A stretch of DNA of 64,000 bases, taken from the NCBI GenBank assembly GCA_965279255.1, contig OZ257146.1:1860001-1924000 (forward strand), written 5' to 3'. This stretch comes from CAMFLJ01 sp965279255. Its GTDB lineage: Bacteria > Actinomycetota > Acidimicrobiia > Acidimicrobiales > Acidimicrobilacustridaceae. A program made the position numbers and the translations under genes. The notes beneath the pieces are model-generated. The model saw only the letters and a list, made by a program, of their open reading frames with translations. It was not told the origin of the DNA and made no database searches. Below are positions 23,455 to 31,432 of this stretch, piece by piece (position 1 is the stretch's first letter; every line of letters begins with the position of its first letter).

Positions 23455-24387
23455 TCAGGCCGACTTGCGGCGGGCGGCGGCCTTCTTCGGAGCCGCCTTC
23501 TTGGCGGCGGCCTTCTTGGCCGGCGCCTTGCGCGCCTTGGTGACCTTCGGCGCCGCCCCGGCGCCCGCGTCCTCGTCGGCGTCGTGAGCCGTGGGATGGC
23601 GCGTGCGGGCCTCCTTGGCCGCCGCCACCGACGCCTCGAGCGCGGCCATGAGGTCGACGACCTTCTCGGGCTGGATCTGGCTCACCGTGGCCACGACCTC
23701 CTGGCCCGACGCCTTCTTCTCGATGAGCTCGAGCACGGCCTCGCGGTAGGTGTCCTTGAACCGGTCGGGCTCGAAGTCGGTGGCGAGCGACTCGACCAGC
23801 TGGGCGGCCATCGCCAGCTCCTTGTCGGAGATCTCGACGTCGACGACCTCGTCGAGCTCGGGGATCGACGCGGGGTCGTTGACCTCGTCGGCGTAGACCA
23901 TGGTCGATAGCAGGAGGCGCCCGTCGCTCGGGCGGATGGCGGCGAGGTACTGCTTGGTGCGCAGCACGAAGCGGGCGATGCCGACCTTGCCCTGGTCCTC
24001 CATCGCCCGGGCGAGCAGGGCGTAGGGCTTCGAGGCCTTGTCGGGGGCGAGGAAGTAGGCGCTGTCGTAGAAGATCGGGTCGATGGCCGAGAGGTCGACG
24101 AACTCCTCGATCTCGATCGTGCGCACGGCCTTGGGGTCGAGGGCGGCGAGCTCGTCGTCGCTCACGGTGACGTAGGCGCCCGAGGAGAGCTCGTAGCCCT
24201 TGACGATCTGGTCCCACGGGACCTCGTCGCCGGTCTCGGAGTCGACCCGCTTCTGCTTCACCCGGGCGCCCGTACGCATGTCGAGCTGGTTGAACTGCAC
24301 GTTCTTGCGGGTGACGGCGCTGTAGAGCTTCACGGGGATGTTGACCAGCCCGAAGCTGATCGACCCGCTCCAGATCGCACGGGGCAC
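23455..24387 (-). CDS. ku: Non-homologous end-joining protein Ku
   Basis: 310 aa. Starts MPRAIWSGSISFGLVNIPVK, the bacterial Ku signature. Core beta-barrel that rings DNA ends follows (QFNQLDMRTGARVKQKRVDS, KGYELSSGAYVTVSDDEL). The C-terminus from about 270 is a Lys/Ala-rich tail (KKAAAKKAAPKKAAARRKSA) found in many actinobacterial Ku proteins and thought to aid DNA binding and threading. Ku normally recruits LigD, not in this window. Upstream gene is a membrane protein of unknown function. Confidence 0.95.
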   Translation of the reverse strand: MPRAIWSGSISFGLVNIPVKLYSAVTRKNVQFNQLDMRTGARVKQKRVDSETGDEVPWDQIVKGYELSSGAYVTVSDDELAALDPKAVRTIEIEEFVDLSAIDPIFYDSAYFLAPDKASKPYALLARAMEDQGKVGIARFVLRTKQYLAAIRPSDGRLLLSTMVYADEVNDPASIPELDEVVDVEISDKELAMAAQLVESLATDFEPDRFKDTYREAVLELIEKKASGQEVVATVSQIQPEKVVDLMAALEASVAAAKEARTRHPTAHDADEDAGAGAAPKVTKARKAPAKKAAAKKAAPKKAAARRKSA

Positions 24388-24411
24388 GGCTGGTTCCTTC
24401 CCCTCGGTTCG

Positions 24412-25266
24412 CTACGAAAGTAGTGCGCGGGCCACCAGATCCGTGCCGAACGCCATGATGATCGCCAGGTACAGGAGGCCGGTGGCGGCCATCACCGCAG
24501 AGTACGCGCGCTCCTTGAGCGCGAGGCGCGTGGTTATCAGCAGGCCGATGGTGGTGACCGCGGAGGCGACCCAGAACCAGCTGAGCAGGCCGCCGTAGCC
24601 GTCGTCGATCGTGCCGTTCAGGGCGGACACCATTCCAGTGGGGACGAGCAGCAGCGCGACCTGGGGGAACCACAGCCACATCGTCCAGTCGACGAGCTCC
24701 AGCAGCGCGCCGCGCGCCAGACCGGGCTGCACGAGGTACCAGTGCCCGAGCAGCATGGCGTCGGTGATGACGCCGAGGAAGAGCGCCCCGACGACGAACC
24801 GGGCGACGGCGAGCCACTGTGGGCCTCCGGCGTCGAGGGCGGCGGCGATGACACCGATGATGCCGATGACCGGGGCGACGAGGTCGAGGCGGGGGTCGAA
24901 CTCCCTGCCCTCTAGGTCCTTCTCGGCGGCCTCCCGCTCGATGCCGGTCATCGCCGCGACCCGGGCGGTGCGGGCCTCGGCCAGCGCGACCTGCCCGGAC
25001 ACGCCGGCCTTGCGGCGGATGATCGACGAGGCGAGGGCCACCCCCGTGGCGATGGTGACGCCCACCGACGCGATGTCCCGGACCGGCAACGGCTCCAGCA
25101 CGAAGATCCCGATGTAGGACGCCGCGGCGGCGATGACGAGGTAGGTGCCGCGCATCGTCCAGCCGTAGCCCAGGGAGACCTCGCGCCGCCGGGTGGTGAT
25201 CCAGAGGAAGAACAGGCCGCCGGTGGCCCACTGCAACAGGACGGAGGCGGCGTCGAGGGAGATCAT
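24412..25266 (-). CDS. Multi-pass membrane protein, unknown
   Basis: 284 aa with about eight predicted membrane helices: two near the N-terminus (SVLLQWATGGLFFLWITT, LVIAAAASYIGIFVLEPL), one at VGVTIATGVALASSII, then a charged loop (REAAEKDLEGREFDPRLDLV). Further helices include VIGIIGVIAAALDAGG, FVVGALFLGVITDAMLLGHW and three C-terminal ones. The motif DAMLLGHWYLVQPGL resembles a motif in uncharacterised actinobacterial membrane proteins. No transporter or enzyme motif identified. Twenty-four bp upstream of ku in the same direction. Confidence 0.65.
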   Translation of the reverse strand: MISLDAASVLLQWATGGLFFLWITTRRREVSLGYGWTMRGTYLVIAAAASYIGIFVLEPLPVRDIASVGVTIATGVALASSIIRRKAGVSGQVALAEARTARVAAMTGIEREAAEKDLEGREFDPRLDLVAPVIGIIGVIAAALDAGGPQWLAVARFVVGALFLGVITDAMLLGHWYLVQPGLARGALLELVDWTMWLWFPQVALLLVPTGMVSALNGTIDDGYGGLLSWFWVASAVTTIGLLITTRLALKERAYSAVMAATGLLYLAIIMAFGTDLVARALLS

Positions 25267-25287
25267 CGGATGGCGGGGGCTCCGGGC

Positions 25288-26394
25288 TCAGGCGTCGACG
25301 GAGACGAGGCGGTGGTCGGCCCGGTTGAGGGCGTCGGGACCGTGCTCGGCGGTGACGACGATGTCCTCGAGCCGGAAGCCGAAGCGACCGGGCAGGTAGA
25401 TGCCCGGCTCGACCGAGTAGGCGTTGCCGACGACGAGCGGGCTGCGGTTGCCCGTGACGATGTAGGGGTCCTCGTGCTCCTCGACCCCGATGCCGTGGCC
25501 GGTGCGGTGCACGAACCACTCGCCGTACCCGGCGTCGGTGATGATGTCGCGGGCGGTGGCGTCGACCGTCTCGGCCGGGGTGCCGACGTGGCCGGCGGCG
25601 ACGGCGGCGGCCTGGGCCTCGTGCAGCACGGCGTAGACCTCGGCCATCTCGGCGGTGGGCTCGCCGATGACGACGCACCGGGTGATGTCGGAGCAGTAGC
25701 CGGCGCCGCCCTCGGCGGGCATGGTGCCGCCGAAGTCGCAGAGCACGACCTCCCCGGGGGCGATCACACGGGGGCCGGGCTCGTGGTGCGGGCTGGCTGC
25801 GTTCTCGCCGGCGGCGACGATGGCGAAGTTCACGCGCTGGTGGCCCTCGGCCAGGATCCGCCGGCCCAGGTCGGCGGAGACCTCGGCCTCGGTGCGCCCG
25901 ACCAGCGGGATGCGGCCGGCCTGGAGCTCGGCGGCGATGCGGTCGACGGCGGCGGCGGCCCGCCGGAGGGCGTCGATCTCGTGCGGGTCCTTGACCTCGC
26001 GCAACGGGCCGATGATCTCCGAGGTCGTCCCGAAGCGGGTCGAGGGCCGGGCCCGCTGGAGGGCCACGAGGAACTGGGCCCAGGTGCGGTTGCCGATGGC
26101 CGCGGTCTGTGCCGCGCCCAGGAGCTCGGCGACGATGGCCACGGGGTCGTCGGTCTCGCCCCAGGGACGGATGCGGAAGACGTCGTCGCGGACCTCGACC
26201 CGGGGCACCTCGAGGCCGGGGACCACGAGGGTGGCCACGCCGTCGCGAGGCACCACGAGCATGGTGAGGCGCTCGAGGGGCATGGCCTCGTACCCGATCA
26301 GCCAGGGCAGGTCGGGCCCGACGGAGAGCAGGCAGGCGTCGACCCGCTGCTCGGCCATGGCGGCCCGGACCCGGGCGAGGCGATCGGCGTGCAT
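25288..26394 (-). CDS. M24 family metallopeptidase (Xaa-Pro aminopeptidase-like)
   Basis: 368 aa. N-terminal creatinase-like domain (about 1-130), then pita-bread metallopeptidase domain. Metal ligands visible: LCDFGGTM (Asp), YCSDITRCV (Asp), HRTGHGIGVEEHE (His), SVEPGIYLPG (Glu) and RLEDIVVVTA-type Glu (RLEDIVV). HHEPGPRV supplies the substrate His. This is a full set for two-metal catalysis. It would cut N-terminal residues next to proline; many homologues have unknown substrates. Cytoplasmic, no signal peptide. Confidence 0.9.
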   Translation of the reverse strand: MHADRLARVRAAMAEQRVDACLLSVGPDLPWLIGYEAMPLERLTMLVVPRDGVATLVVPGLEVPRVEVRDDVFRIRPWGETDDPVAIVAELLGAAQTAAIGNRTWAQFLVALQRARPSTRFGTTSEIIGPLREVKDPHEIDALRRAAAAVDRIAAELQAGRIPLVGRTEAEVSADLGRRILAEGHQRVNFAIVAAGENAASPHHEPGPRVIAPGEVVLCDFGGTMPAEGGAGYCSDITRCVVIGEPTAEMAEVYAVLHEAQAAAVAAGHVGTPAETVDATARDIITDAGYGEWFVHRTGHGIGVEEHEDPYIVTGNRSPLVVGNAYSVEPGIYLPGRFGFRLEDIVVTAEHGPDALNRADHRLVSVDA

Positions 26395-26427
26395 CGGGGC
26401 GAGGCTACCGGCCGGTGACCGGCCGGC

Positions 26428-27009
26428 TCACGGTCGGGCCGGGCTGACGACCGGGGCGAGGATGTCGCGGACGATGCCGAGCACCACCGGCGTGAGGTCG
26501 GCCGACGAGCTCTCGCCGAAGATGGTGGAGCCGCCCACCTCGACCACCCCGAAGATCGAGCCGAACGCACAGGCCAGGCGGATCCGGGCCTCGAGGGGCA
26601 ACCGGTCGTCGGCGAAGAACTCTTCGGTGCGGCGATGCAGCTCCTGGTGGGCCTCGGCGAAGTCGCCCTCGTGGTTGAGGGCCATCAGCGTGTTGGCGTT
26701 GCGCTCCAGCAGCGACCAGAGGCGCCGGTTGTCGAGGATCGCTGCCAGCACGCGCTCGAGGGCCGGGACCCAGGAGGCGGGGTCGAGCAGGACGTCGTCG
26801 CGGAGGTCGGCGAGGAGCTGGTCCTGCATCGAGGCCACCGGCTCGAACAGGGCGAGGAGGATCTGCTCCTTCGAGGGGAAGTGGTAGTAGAGCGCCGCCT
26901 TGGTGACCCCGACCTGCTCCGCGATCTCGCGCAGCGAGGTCTTGTCGTACCCCTGCTCGGCGAACAGCACGAGCGAGGTGTCGAGGATGTCCTGCCGGGT
27001 GTCACCCAT
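26428..27009 (-). CDS. TetR family transcriptional regulator
   Basis: 193 aa. N-terminal HTH: TSLREIAEQVGVTKAALYYH followed by FPSKEQILLALF (about residues 20-51). C-terminal helical ligand-binding domain. It diverges from a DrrAB-like ABC exporter; the 121-bp gap holds two palindromes centred on ACTTRCCG...CGGYAAGT that overlap the exporter promoter. So it probably represses the exporter and itself, released by a transported compound. Ligand unknown. Confidence 0.88.
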   Translation of the reverse strand: MGDTRQDILDTSLVLFAEQGYDKTSLREIAEQVGVTKAALYYHFPSKEQILLALFEPVASMQDQLLADLRDDVLLDPASWVPALERVLAAILDNRRLWSLLERNANTLMALNHEGDFAEAHQELHRRTEEFFADDRLPLEARIRLACAFGSIFGVVEVGGSTIFGESSSADLTPVVLGIVRDILAPVVSPARP

Positions 27010-27025
27010 GTCGCCCCGAATCTAC

Positions 27026-27086
27026 TTGACGGCCCGTCCCACTCAGCTTACCGTGCGGCAAGTCAGTTACTTGCCGCCCGGTAAGT
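27026..27086 (+). promoter_or_regulatory. Promoter and tandem TetR operators for the ABC exporter
   Basis: TTGACG (27026-27031), 17-bp spacer, TACCGT (27049-27054) form a sigma-A-like promoter reading to the ABC ATPase gene. Operator 1, GCTTACCG-TG-CGGCAAGT (27046-27063), overlaps the -10. Operator 2, ACTTGCCG-CC-CGGTAAGT (27069-27086), follows 23 bp on. Together 27048-27063 and 27069-27084 are also a 16-bp inverted repeat with one mismatch. Binding here by the adjacent TetR protein would block both divergent genes. Confidence 0.7.
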
Positions 27087-27130
27087 ACCCTACCCCGCCC
27101 CGGCCGAGGCCGGAACCGCCAAGGAGCAGC

Positions 27131-28129
27131 GTGTCTCCCACCCCCCTGATCGAGGCCGAAGGGCTGCAGAAGTCCTTCGGCGACACCCTCGCCGTGCGCG
27201 ACGTGAGCCTGTCGGTGCCCGCCGGGTCCATCCTCGGCGTGCTCGGGCCCAACGGCGCCGGCAAGACGACCACCGTGCGCATGCTCACCACCCTGAGCCG
27301 CCCCGACCGAGGGCGAGCGACCGTCGCGGGCTTCGACGTGCTGCGCGACCCGCAGGCCGTTCGCCGCCGCATCGGGGTCACCGGCCAGAACGCCACCCTC
27401 GACGAGCAGCTGACCGGCCGGGAGAACCTCGAGATGGTCAGCCAGCTCGGCGGCGCCCGACGGCTGGAGGCCCGTGCCCGGGCCACCGAGATGCTCGAGC
27501 GCTTCGACCTCGTCGACGCCGCCGACCGCGTGGTGAAGGGCTACTCCGGCGGCATGCGCCGCCGCCTCGACCTCTCGGCCAGCCTGGTCGGGCGGCCCAC
27601 CGTCCTGTTCCTCGACGAGCCGACCACCGGCCTCGACCCCACCAGCCGCATGGGCATGTGGGAGATCATCCGTGAGCTCGTCGCCGACGGCACGACGGTG
27701 CTGCTCACGACCCAGTACCTCGACGAGGCCGACACCCTGGCCGATCGCATCGTGGTGATCGACCACGGCACCGTCATCGCCGAGGGCACGTCCCTGGAGC
27801 TGAAGTCGATGGTCGGGGGCGAGCAGATCGAGCTCTCGCTCGCCGAGCCCCACCCCGAGGCCGCCGCCGTGCTCACCCCTCTCGCCTCCGGAACGGTGAC
27901 CGTCGACGGCCGCCACGTCCGCATGCCCGTGGACCTCTCCCCCGGCCTGGCCACCACCGTCGTCCGAGCGCTCGACGCCGCCGGCATCGCCGTCGACGTG
28001 GTCGAGGTCCGTCGCCCCTCGCTCGACGACGTGTTCTTCGAGCTCACCGGCCGCCCGGCCGAGCCCACCCCCGACGACAGCTCTCCCGCCGCAGACGTGG
28101 AGCACGAGCTCGAAGGAGCCCCCCGATGA
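27131..28129 (+). CDS. ABC transporter ATP-binding protein, DrrA-like
   Basis: 332 aa from GTG 27131, after AAGGAG. Walker A GPNGAGKTTTVRML (about 41-54), signature YSGGMRRRLDLSASLVG (about 138), Walker B VLFLDEPTTGLDP (about 157-169), then H-loop region LLTTQYLDEADTLAD. The C-terminal extension (RRPSLDDVFFELTGR) is the mark of the DrrA/daunorubicin-resistance family. It forms an exporter with the permease whose ATG overlaps its stop (ATGA). Regulated by the divergent TetR gene. Substrate unknown. Confidence 0.92.
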   Translation: MSPTPLIEAEGLQKSFGDTLAVRDVSLSVPAGSILGVLGPNGAGKTTTVRMLTTLSRPDRGRATVAGFDVLRDPQAVRRRIGVTGQNATLDEQLTGRENLEMVSQLGGARRLEARARATEMLERFDLVDAADRVVKGYSGGMRRRLDLSASLVGRPTVLFLDEPTTGLDPTSRMGMWEIIRELVADGTTVLLTTQYLDEADTLADRIVVIDHGTVIAEGTSLELKSMVGGEQIELSLAEPHPEAAAVLTPLASGTVTVDGRHVRMPVDLSPGLATTVVRALDAAGIAVDVVEVRRPSLDDVFFELTGRPAEPTPDDSSPAADVEHELEGAPR

Positions 28130-28980
28130 CCGCCGCCACCCTCCCCCTCGACGTCCAGGACATCGACCACGAGCCGACCAGCTCCCGGCTCGGCACCTGG
28201 TTCCGCGACGTGGCGGTGATGACCCGCCGCAACCTCCTCCACATCCGCCGTGAGCCGATGCAGCTGTCCGACGTGACCATCCAGCCCGCGCTGTTCGTCG
28301 GGCTGTTCGTCTACGTGTTCGGCAGCGCCATGGTGATCCCCGGTGGCACGTACAAGGAGTTCGCCATCGGCGGCCTCCTCACCATGATCCTCGTCACGGC
28401 CACCCCGGGCACCGCCGTCGGCATCAGCACAGACCTCTCCACCGGGGTGATCGACCGCTTCCGGACCCTGCCCATGGCCCCGAGCACGATCCTCGCTGGC
28501 CGCAGCCTCGCCGACCTCCTGTCGTTGGTGCTGGGCGCCACCATCGTCGCCCTCACCGGTCTCCTGATCGGATGGCGCCCCGAGACGTCGCTGCTGTCGG
28601 TCGTGGCCGGCTTCGCCCTGGTGCTGATCTTCGCCTACGCCTTCAGCTGGGCGATGGTGTGCATGGGCATGGCGGTCACCGACCCCGAGTCGGCCCAGGC
28701 CCTGTCGTTCCTGGTGGTCTTCCCGATCGCGTTCGTGTCCTACGCCCTCGTGCCCACCAACGGCATGCCGGCGTGGCTGCGCACGGTCGCCAACTGGAAC
28801 CCCCTGAGCTCGGTGTCGGCCGGGGCCCGGGAGCTCTTCGGCAACCCCAACCCCGCCGCCGCATCGGGCAGCTGGCCCCTCGAGCACGCCGTCCCGGTGG
28901 CCCTGGGCTGGTCGCTCCTCATCCTCGCCATCGCCGTGCCCCTCGCCGTCCGGCTGTTCCGCCACCGCACCGCCGACTGA
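28126..28980 (+). CDS. ABC-2 type permease, DrrB-like
   Basis: 284 aa; start ATG overlaps the ATPase stop. Six membrane helices expected: PALFVGLFVYVFGSAMVI, a helix in GGLLTMILVTATPGTAV, LLSLVLGATIVALTGLLI, VVAGFALVLIFAYAFSWAMV, SFLVVFPIAFVSYALVP, and SLLILAIAVPLAVRLF near the C-terminus. ABC-2 motif RFRTLPMAPSTILAGRSLAD matches DrrB-type permeases. Exports a hydrophobic compound with the ATPase. Confidence 0.9.
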   Translation: MTAATLPLDVQDIDHEPTSSRLGTWFRDVAVMTRRNLLHIRREPMQLSDVTIQPALFVGLFVYVFGSAMVIPGGTYKEFAIGGLLTMILVTATPGTAVGISTDLSTGVIDRFRTLPMAPSTILAGRSLADLLSLVLGATIVALTGLLIGWRPETSLLSVVAGFALVLIFAYAFSWAMVCMGMAVTDPESAQALSFLVVFPIAFVSYALVPTNGMPAWLRTVANWNPLSSVSAGARELFGNPNPAAASGSWPLEHAVPVALGWSLLILAIAVPLAVRLFRHRTAD

Positions 28981-29022
28981 GCGGAACGGCCTCGGCGCCG
29001 GTGGGCGGGGGCGGCCGGGAGA

Positions 29023-29565
29023 TCAGGCGAGGCCGGGGAGGCCGTCGATGCTGACGGCGTTCTTCCGGCCCTGGTAGGCCACGAGCTCGTCGGGGCTCTT
29101 GCGGTCGCTCCACTGGGCGAGGGTCTCGCGCTCGCCCACCACGCTCATGAATGGCACGGCGAACCCGCAGGACGACGACAGCCGCTCGACCCGGGTGCGG
29201 ATGATCGCCCGGGCCCCCGAGCGGGCGGGGAACCGGCCCCAGAGGTCGTCCCAGTCCGGGTCACCCGGCAGCACGACCTCGCCGGAGCCGTAGAGCCGCA
29301 CGATCTTCGGCGGCCCCTCGAAGGCGCACAGCATCAGGGTGATGCGCCCGTTCTCGCGCAGGTGGGCGATGGTCTCGACGCCGCTGCCGGTGAGGTCGAC
29401 GTAGGCGACGCTGTCCGGTCCGAGCACCCGCAGCGTGTCGTAGCCCTTGGGCGACAGGTTCACGTGGCCGTCGGGCCCCGTCGGTGCGGTGGCCACGAAG
29501 AACACCGGCTGGGCCTCGATCCAGGCGGCCAGGTCGTCGTCGATGGAGTCGAGCACGGTTCCCAT
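29023..29565 (-). CDS. Pyridoxamine 5'-phosphate oxidase-family flavoprotein
   Basis: 180 aa. Split-barrel FMN-binding fold: FFVATAPTGPDGHVNLSPKG (about 22-41), SVAYVDLTGSGVETIAHLRE and ITLMLCAFEGPPKIVRLYGS. Family covers pyridoxamine phosphate oxidase-like and F420/FMN proteins; many are of unknown activity. The C-terminus (MSVVGERETLAQWSDRKSP) is typical of an actinobacterial subgroup. Convergent with the ABC permease. Substrate not assignable. Confidence 0.85.
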   Translation of the reverse strand: MGTVLDSIDDDLAAWIEAQPVFFVATAPTGPDGHVNLSPKGYDTLRVLGPDSVAYVDLTGSGVETIAHLRENGRITLMLCAFEGPPKIVRLYGSGEVVLPGDPDWDDLWGRFPARSGARAIIRTRVERLSSSCGFAVPFMSVVGERETLAQWSDRKSPDELVAYQGRKNAVSIDGLPGLA

Positions 29566-29623
29566 CGGGCCAGTCTGCCCTCCGGCCGGGCGGCCCCGGC
29601 CACCGTTTCGCGGCCAGCTGGGC

Positions 29624-31432
29624 TCAGGCGGAGGTCGACGTGACCAGCGCGACGGCGACCTCGCCGCCGCCGGCGCCCTCGGCCGCGTCGGCGGCCTGCC
29701 GGGCGTGGTAGCTCGACCGGGTGAGGGGGCTCGACTCCACGTGGGCGATGCCCAGGGCCTCGCCGGCCACCCGGTAGGCGTCGAACTGCTCGGGGGTGAC
29801 CCACCGGGCCACCGGCAGGTGGTGCGACGTGGGGCGCAGGTACTGGCCGATGGTGACGATCTCGACCCCGATGCCGGCGAGGTCGGCGAGGGTGCCCAGG
29901 ATCTCGTCGTCGGTCTCGCCCATGCCCACGACCAGGCCCGACTTGGTGGTGAGGCCGGCGGCCCGGGCCCGGGCGAGCACGGCCAACGAGCGGGCGTAGC
30001 CGGCCGAGGGGCGGGCGGCGCGCTGCAACCGCGGCACGGTCTCGACGTTGTGGTTCAGGACGTCGGGGCGGGCGGCGAAGATCGTGTCGAGTGCGGCGGC
30101 CCGGCCGCGGCAGTCGGAGATCAGGGTCTCGACCTGCACGCCGGGGGTGCGACGACGGATGGCCTCGATGGTGGCGGCCATGGCGCCCGCGCCCTCGTCG
30201 GGGAGGTCGTCGCGGGCGACGGTGGTGACGACGGCGAACCCGAGGCCCATGCGCTCGACGGCCTCGGCCACCCGGGCGGGCTCGGTGGGGTCGAGGGCCT
30301 CGGGCTTGCGGGTGTCGACCAGGCAGAAGCCGCACGCCCGGGTGCAGCGCTCGCCGTTGATCATGAAGGTGGCGGTGCCGTCGGACCAGCACTCCGACAG
30401 GTTCGGGCAGCCGGCTTCCTCGCACACGGTGACGAGGCCGAGGTCGCGGACGGTGCGCTTGAGCTCCATCGGCCGGGCACCGAGCGACACCCGGGCCCGC
30501 AGCCACTCGGGCTTGCGGGTGGAGATGGACAGGCCCTCGACCACGCCGGCCTCGGCCAGGCGACCGGTCATCCGGGCCGACGGGCCGTCGACGGTGACCT
30601 CCCGGATCGGGACCTCGGCCGTCGCGGTGACCCCGTGGTCGGCCGCCGAGCGCACGGCCTCGCCCGCGCCGAGGCCACGGCTGAACGGCGAGAGGTCGTC
30701 GTCGCCGCGTGTGGCCTCGCGCCAGACGATGTCGGCCCGCTCCCACGGACGGCCGTCGGGGGCCCACTGGGCGACGGCCCGGGCGGTGAGGGCGTCGACC
30801 ACCTGCCTCATGGAGACGTCGATGCCCTCCGACGCCAGCGACGTGACCGGCTTGTCGGCGATGCCGCACGGCACGATGTGGCCGAACATGGCCATGTCGG
30901 GGGCCACGTTGAGGGCGAAGCCGTGCATCGAGCGGCCGCGGCTGAGGCGCACGCCGATGGCGGCGATCTTGCGCGGGTGGTCGGAGTCGGGGGCGACCCA
31001 CACGCCCGGGTAGTCGTGGAGGCGGCCGGTGTCGGGCAGCCCCAGGTCGGCGAGGGTGTCGATCACCAGCTGCTCGACCATGCGGACGTAGGCGACCGTG
31101 TCGGCCATGCCTCCGCCGCGCTTCCCGGGGACCGTCAGGATCGGATAGCCGACCAACTGTCCCGGCCCGTGGTAAGTGACGTCGCCGCCGCGGTCGGCCC
31201 GGACCAGCTCGGCACCGACCGACGCCGGGTCGACCAGGACGTTGGCCATGTCAGCCCGGGCACCGAGGGTGTAGACGTGGGTGTGCTCGAGCAGCAGGAG
31301 CCAGTCGTCGGCGCCGCGCTCGAACAGGGCGTGCTGCAGGTCGAACGCCTCCCCGTAGGGCACCGTGCCGAGCCAGCGCACCCGCAACGGGCGCGCCGGG
31401 GCGGCGACGGAGTGCCCCGGGGTGGCGCTCAC
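29624..31432 (-). CDS. lipB-lipA: Fused octanoyltransferase-lipoyl synthase (LipB-LipA)
   Basis: 602 aa. Residues about 15-225 are LipB: RGGDVTYHGPGQLVGYPI (81-98), K155 in RKIAAIGVR, and catalytic C189 in HIVPCGIADKPVTSL. About 245-300 is a linker. Residues about 305-590 are LipA: auxiliary cluster Cys 337, 342, 348 (CEEAGCPNLSECW), radical-SAM Cys 363, 367, 370 (CTRACGFC), and the C-terminal SPLTRSSYHA. Together they move octanoate from ACP onto E2 proteins and insert two sulfurs. The enzymes are separate proteins in most bacteria. GTG start overlaps the stop of the E2 gene, so substrate and modifier are co-expressed. Confidence 0.93.
   Translation of the reverse strand: MSATPGHSVAAPARPLRVRWLGTVPYGEAFDLQHALFERGADDWLLLLEHTHVYTLGARADMANVLVDPASVGAELVRADRGGDVTYHGPGQLVGYPILTVPGKRGGGMADTVAYVRMVEQLVIDTLADLGLPDTGRLHDYPGVWVAPDSDHPRKIAAIGVRLSRGRSMHGFALNVAPDMAMFGHIVPCGIADKPVTSLASEGIDVSMRQVVDALTARAVAQWAPDGRPWERADIVWREATRGDDDLSPFSRGLGAGEAVRSAADHGVTATAEVPIREVTVDGPSARMTGRLAEAGVVEGLSISTRKPEWLRARVSLGARPMELKRTVRDLGLVTVCEEAGCPNLSECWSDGTATFMINGERCTRACGFCLVDTRKPEALDPTEPARVAEAVERMGLGFAVVTTVARDDLPDEGAGAMAATIEAIRRRTPGVQVETLISDCRGRAAALDTIFAARPDVLNHNVETVPRLQRAARPSAGYARSLAVLARARAAGLTTKSGLVVGMGETDDEILGTLADLAGIGVEIVTIGQYLRPTSHHLPVARWVTPEQFDAYRVAGEALGIAHVESSPLTRSSYHARQAADAAEGAGGGEVAVALVTSTSA

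Noticed and set aside
28981..29022. Terminator between the ABC permease and the flavoprotein gene
   Set aside because: GC-rich but no stem longer than 5 bp could be drawn with confidence.
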